The position numbers were made by a program, and so were the translations under genes. The notes below the pieces were generated by a model that saw only the letters and a list, made by a program, of their open reading frames with translations, ran no database searches and was not told where the DNA came from. Below are positions 60,489 to 64,000 of a stretch of DNA of 64,000 nucleotides, piece after piece (position 1 is the stretch's first letter; the number at the start of each line of letters is the position of its first letter). Where the stretch lies: contig CM060680.1 in NCBI GenBank assembly GCA_030686995.1, positions 78,482,616 to 78,546,615 of the forward strand, read 5' to 3'. The stretch comes from Artemisia argyi. Taxonomy: Eukaryota; Streptophyta; Magnoliopsida; Asterales; Asteraceae.

Positions 60489-61537
60489 TAAGAATTTATA
60501 AATGTCTAGTTTTGATATCATTTGTGAATCACAATCTCATTTAAGATAAATAATCATAATGAGATTCATTTTTCAAGATATGCTAAGGAGCATTCTTAAA
60601 TCAAGCACATTTATTAAATCAAGTAATATGCCATCAAAACCAAATAACCGGTTAATCATGAACAAAAGATTAAAACACATCTCTATTGGGATAGTGAGTA
60701 AAATATATCATGTAGACTTACCTTCATAAAAACATGATGTTTGAGTCACATTAAGCCAAGTATTAGTGAATCAAGCAAACTTCATATTTGGTACTCTTCG
60801 ATAGGTAAATTTAGGAACTCAATTTCTTCTAAAAAGAGAATGACTACTGGAGAATCTATTGACTAGAAATTCAATTTAACCTAACGGTTGAATTGCTTCT
60901 ATGTGAGAAGTTGGGTGTGCGTAACCCGTAAAAATGGTCGTGTTTAGCCTGAATTGAGCACCACTAGTAATAGTCTCATACTCATTCTCCAACTTGATTA
61001 AATTGCTCTTCCTAAATATACCTAATGCTAGTTTACTTTTATGAACTTTGCTCCTCATTAGATGCTTTCATTCCTAGATTTATGGCATATCGCATATATG
61101 TTATTTCTAGATGATTATTTGCTCCTATGTGATTTGATTGTATGCCTTTACATGGTTTACTCTATATGTATCATTCATCTAGGTATATTTTTCTTACCTT
61201 TAGATCCTACACCCTCATTTCATGAGAACCTTAGTGTCATAATCCGATAGGTCATATTAGTCTCATAATACATCCGGATGAGCATGAATTTAATGGGAAG
61301 GGAAATCACATTCACTCACATATATCCTTCTACCTCACACCCAAAACTGAGTCATCCTTTATACTACCAATCTTGAGTCATCCACCGTTTCCATGTCCTC
61401 AAAGAAACCAAGAATCAATATCATACCTCCTAAATCACTCCTTATTAATACCTCCTAAACCAACACGTTTTGTCTTACCAATCCAACACCTACCATCCTT
61501 CCATAAACACATAATCAAAATCATCATTCAACCCATC
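60489..61537 (+). other. S3 internal region, right part before ORF3
   Basis: It continues S3 after element E. AT-rich, no palindrome cluster, no ORF of note. At 61393 an ATG opens a short frame (MSSKKPRINIIPPKS) that stops at about 61459 and resembles the N-terminal KKQKLVVIPPKQL block of S2 ORF3, so it may be the displaced start of ORF3. Confidence 0.5.
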
Positions 61538-62461
61538 ATGTCATCTCCCAACAAACCTAACATCATTGTTATCACCCCACATACAACATCCAAACTACCA
61601 TCCACACATGAAGAATCACTTTCATCCATACCTTCATCATGCTTTCATGATCACCCAAATGAAACCATTCTTTTAGCTCAACAAGACAACCTAACTATCA
61701 CCCTCACTAATAAACTTCCACATTCATTTCACTCAATTCTACCAAATGACCCTTTTGAGGATCATACTCAATATCAAAACAATAACCATCAATCTCATCC
61801 AAACATGAATCATAAGTTTCATGACCAAACCTCAATCCCTAATCACAATCCAACTCCACCATCATCACCTTCCTCCGAACATGAAAAGTTCGTTGAAGAG
61901 CTCAAAGAAGCTCATGAGCTTAATGCTCTTCTTGCGTTGCATCTTATTCAACACAATTTGGGTCAACAACCTACCTCCACCAACTCATCTCCATCAAACA
62001 ATTTGATCCATCTTGAAAACCATATCATAAATTGCATTTGTTGCACCTACCTTGAAAAACAAACCTTTGTTCTCAATGAACATCTCAATTGGATTGAGTA
62101 TCTACTCACTAGGACGACTCAAGATTACACCAACACTCCATCACCACCACTTCTATGTTCATCTCCTAGTGCTCCCAATGCACCATCCAAAACACCATGA
62201 ACTCAAGGAACCTCTACCTCCTCCATACCATTCTCATCATCTCCTATCAATCCACCAACCTATAACCCCGTCCCATGGAGCTTACTTGAAGCTCATGGAG
62301 ACACTTGCCTTTGTTGCATCCACAACCGAACAATTGTGTTCGGACTAAGAGATGAGATACAATACATGTTTTCTCACATTGAAAACTTGTTGCATCCTCT
62401 ACCACCAACAACAAACACAACACCTCCACCACCATCAACAAAACACCTAAAAATCCCATAA
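61538..62461 (+). pseudogene. Sirevirus ORF3 of S3, two CxCC domains (one stop)
   Basis: A 307-codon frame with one in-frame TGA at 62198-62200. The N-terminal part is Asn/His/Pro/Ser-rich, followed by a short helical segment (EKFVEELKEAHELNALLAL). CxCC domain one (CICCTYLEKQTFVLNEHLN, then WIEYLLTRT) is near residues 165-205. The stretch SSPSAPNAPSKTP, also present in S2 ORF3, leads to the stop. CxCC domain two follows it (TCLCCIHNRTIVFGLRDEIQ, then a short helix) and is almost identical to the S2 domain. The domains share the pattern CxCC-x(4-5)-T-x-(V/F)-x(12-15)-(I)E-x-LL. Function unknown. Start chosen as the ATG at 61538; a longer origin is possible because of the 61393 fragment. Confidence 0.65.
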
Positions 62462-62829
62462 TTCACTATCATCCACCCTTGTCGAACGATATATTAATCT
62501 AAACCATAATTGTCAACCCTTTGTTACCACCTTCCCTTTACATTCACGATCATCCCTTCTCATTCTCCTACATTTTCCTAGGTTCTAATCTTTGCATTAG
62601 GTTCTATTTTTTTTTTTTATTTAGGTTGTTGTTTTTTTAAAACAATAATTGCATGTGTCATACTTTTAGTGCATATACCTAATATGTCCATATATTGTTC
62701 CCCTATTAGTTTCATGCATATATCTATTATCATCATTATATATATGTGCACTTGTCTACTAACTTTGTTTTGAAGGATTACTTCACCGCTCGATTCTTTG
62801 GTAGCCAAAACAAGTTTTGAGCATACACC
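62462..62829 (+). other. Spacer after ORF3 of S3
   Basis: About 370 noncoding bases with T-rich runs (for example 62609-62620). No feature seen. Confidence 0.6.
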
Positions 62830-63066
62830 AAGGGGGATCATACACCAAGGGGGAGCATTGAGGTTGATTGGATCAAGGCTTCACTTACGATGATGCAAGC
62901 TCGCCTTTTACATTCTATCTCAAGAGTTCAAGCGTAGTAGAAGTCTCGTCTTAGAGTCCACCTTTTTGCTTCGACAAAAGGGGGAGAAGAAGTGTAAACA
63001 AGTAACTTATACATTTTACTATAAGTTATAATTTACATAGTTTGTCATCATCAAAAAGGGGGAGAT
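62830..63066 (+). other. Polypurine tract and extra PPT-like copies (S3)
   Basis: AAGGGGGAT (62830-62837), AAGGGGGAG (62848-62855), AAAAGGGGGAGA (62976-62987) and the final AAAAAGGGGGAGAT (63053-63066) touching the 3' LTR. This is the same multi-PPT layout as in S2. Confidence 0.88.
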
Positions 63067-64000
63067 TGTTGGCATGAATATTACCATATTTAATCTAAAC
63101 ATCCTCTTCATGTTTTGATGATGACAAAGATGTAAGTTACAACATATAACGTAAAGTGCTTAAGTTACTTGTGATCACAATTCTTCTATGCATTCTTACG
63201 TCAACAAGCCTCGACATCTCAACGTCTCAAGTATGCTTCAACAATCACTTAAGGTATGGATAAACAAGTGTTTAATACATCTCATGATCATAGGGGTATT
63301 TAATTAACTAATACAAAGTTTATTTAATTATATAAACATATTATATATTTTTGAAAAACACTTTTGGTAATAAAGAAAAATGTTTCAATCATACTAAATA
63401 TATGATTTCAAACTTTTAACCAAAATTAGTTAGTTTTTCACCAAATAAACTTTCCCCACTAAAAGACAGAAAATCTGGGCGGTCCCGTTAATTTTAAGGG
63501 GACCGGCACACAATTAAGGGGACCGGCCACGCTCCCCTGTTAGATTTGGTCAGAAATTTTTCCTTATAAATACCACCTCAAACCTGGAATTTTTCTCACC
63601 TTTTGCACAAAAATTTTCAGATCCAATTCTCTCTAAACATCCTTCTAAAACCCTTTGATCATAAGATTATTAATCTTTGTTTCAAGTGATCCAATTTCTC
63701 ATCACTCAAAGTGCAAGAGAAGAATTCTCCCTATCATAAAGCCAAAGATGTATTAGGATCTAGTTAGTGCTTATGTGAAGTTGTGAGTTATGTATATATA
63801 ATAAGTAGATCAAGATGATCTTACTTAGTAGTGATTCAATGAGTGAGTAAGAAGTAGTGGGAGGAAGTAGTAGTGTGGAGAACACATGTAGTTGTGAAGA
63901 TGTAGGTGTGTGATTAAGTAGTGGAGTTTAGAAGAAGTTGTGATGAAGCTGTGAAGTCGTGAAGACGTGAAGAAGTTGTGAAGCCGTGAAGAAGTTTAGA
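63067..64000 (+). repeat. 3' LTR of S3 (runs off window)
   Basis: It starts TGTTGGCATGAATATTACC after the PPT. The first 192 bases show what is lost from the left LTR. From 63259 it matches 46328 onward. The palindrome cluster is shortened by about 35 bases. The TATA box is at 63564-63572. About 850 bases of the LTR are expected beyond the window. Confidence 0.9.
63479..63540. promoter_or_regulatory. Shortened palindrome cluster in S3 3' LTR
   Basis: It keeps the hairpin GGTCCCGTTAA / TTAAGGGGACC and the next inverted arm. The bases equivalent to about 46548-46582 are missing, removing one arm pair. One arm also has CCCC changed to CCCG. Confidence 0.8.

Larger units (their letters stand above)
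46328..64000 (+). mobile_element. Sirevirus S3, plus strand, 5' LTR truncated, 3' LTR runs off window
   Basis: It is related to S1/S2: LTR ends, PBS context, palindromes and ORF3 match, in opposite orientation. Left LTR 46328-47919 lacks its first 192 bases (present at 63067-63258). Without element E the internal region is only about 4.5 kb and holds one recognisable ORF (ORF3), so S3 lacks gag and pol and would depend entirely on other elements. The right end is outside the window. Confidence 0.85.

Overview
This window is repeat-dense plant nuclear DNA, most likely from a eudicot. Several element-specific ORFs resemble families I remember from Asteraceae such as the Tanacetum/Chrysanthemum group; that placement is from memory and not proved here. 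I found no cellular gene, rRNA or tRNA gene. Nearly every base belongs to one of eight LTR retrotransposons nested in each other.

Layout, left to right. (1) 1-11169, minus strand: a tandem Copia/Sirevirus array with LTRs at 1759-3019 and 9892-11169. One complete non-autonomous unit (S2) carries gag, an Asteraceae-type ORF2 and a small ORF3 but no protease, integrase or RT. A second internal region (S1, gag only, cut by the window edge) follows the shared LTR. (2) 11170-26405, plus strand: the 3' part of a Sirevirus-like Copia element (A), with the integrase tail, RT and RNase H at 11170-13563 and a 3' LTR at 25997-26405. S2 inserted into its integrase coding region. (3) 15600-25457: a Tekay-type chromovirus (B) with 3.45-3.48 kb LTRs and a CCATG target duplication, inserted into the 3' noncoding part of A. 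It keeps a gag with one stop and decayed integrase/chromodomain remnants. (4) 26406-46327: a second Tekay-type chromovirus (C) whose 5' LTR lacks its first ~1.2 kb. It has an extra acidic ORF before gag and a decayed gag-pol. (5) 33263-40939, inside the C pol: an Athila-like gag-protease element (F) with 1.4 kb LTRs, TGCTC target duplication and a tRNA-Asp-type primer site. (6) 46328-64000: a plus-strand Sirevirus (S3) of the same family as S1/S2, with a 5'-truncated left LTR, no gag, a long ORF3 and a 3' LTR running off the window. (7) 49908-60488, minus strand inside S3: an element (E) with 3.7 kb LTRs, a tRNA-Asp-type primer site and one ~615-codon ORF with zinc-knuckle-like motifs and a hydrophobic C-terminus.

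Inferred order: A and S3 are the hosts. S2/S1 and B went into A, C into the S3 left LTR, F into C and E into S3. One deletion joining the A 3' LTR to the middle of the C 5' LTR explains both left truncations (C and S3).

None of the eight looks autonomous from what is visible. S2, S3, B, F and E carry gag-type or accessory ORFs and would need enzymes in trans. A and C once encoded full pol but now carry stops, frameshifts and lost catalytic or metal-binding residues. The most interesting signals are: a family of GC-rich palindrome clusters (GGTCCCCTTAAT arms) just upstream of Sirevirus LTR TATA boxes and again inside the elements; an uncharacterised ORF3 with a CxCC domain that appears to have its own promoter; a conserved splice-donor/acceptor pair inside the long Tekay LTRs; and stop codons in C that are all explicable as C-to-T or G-to-A changes.
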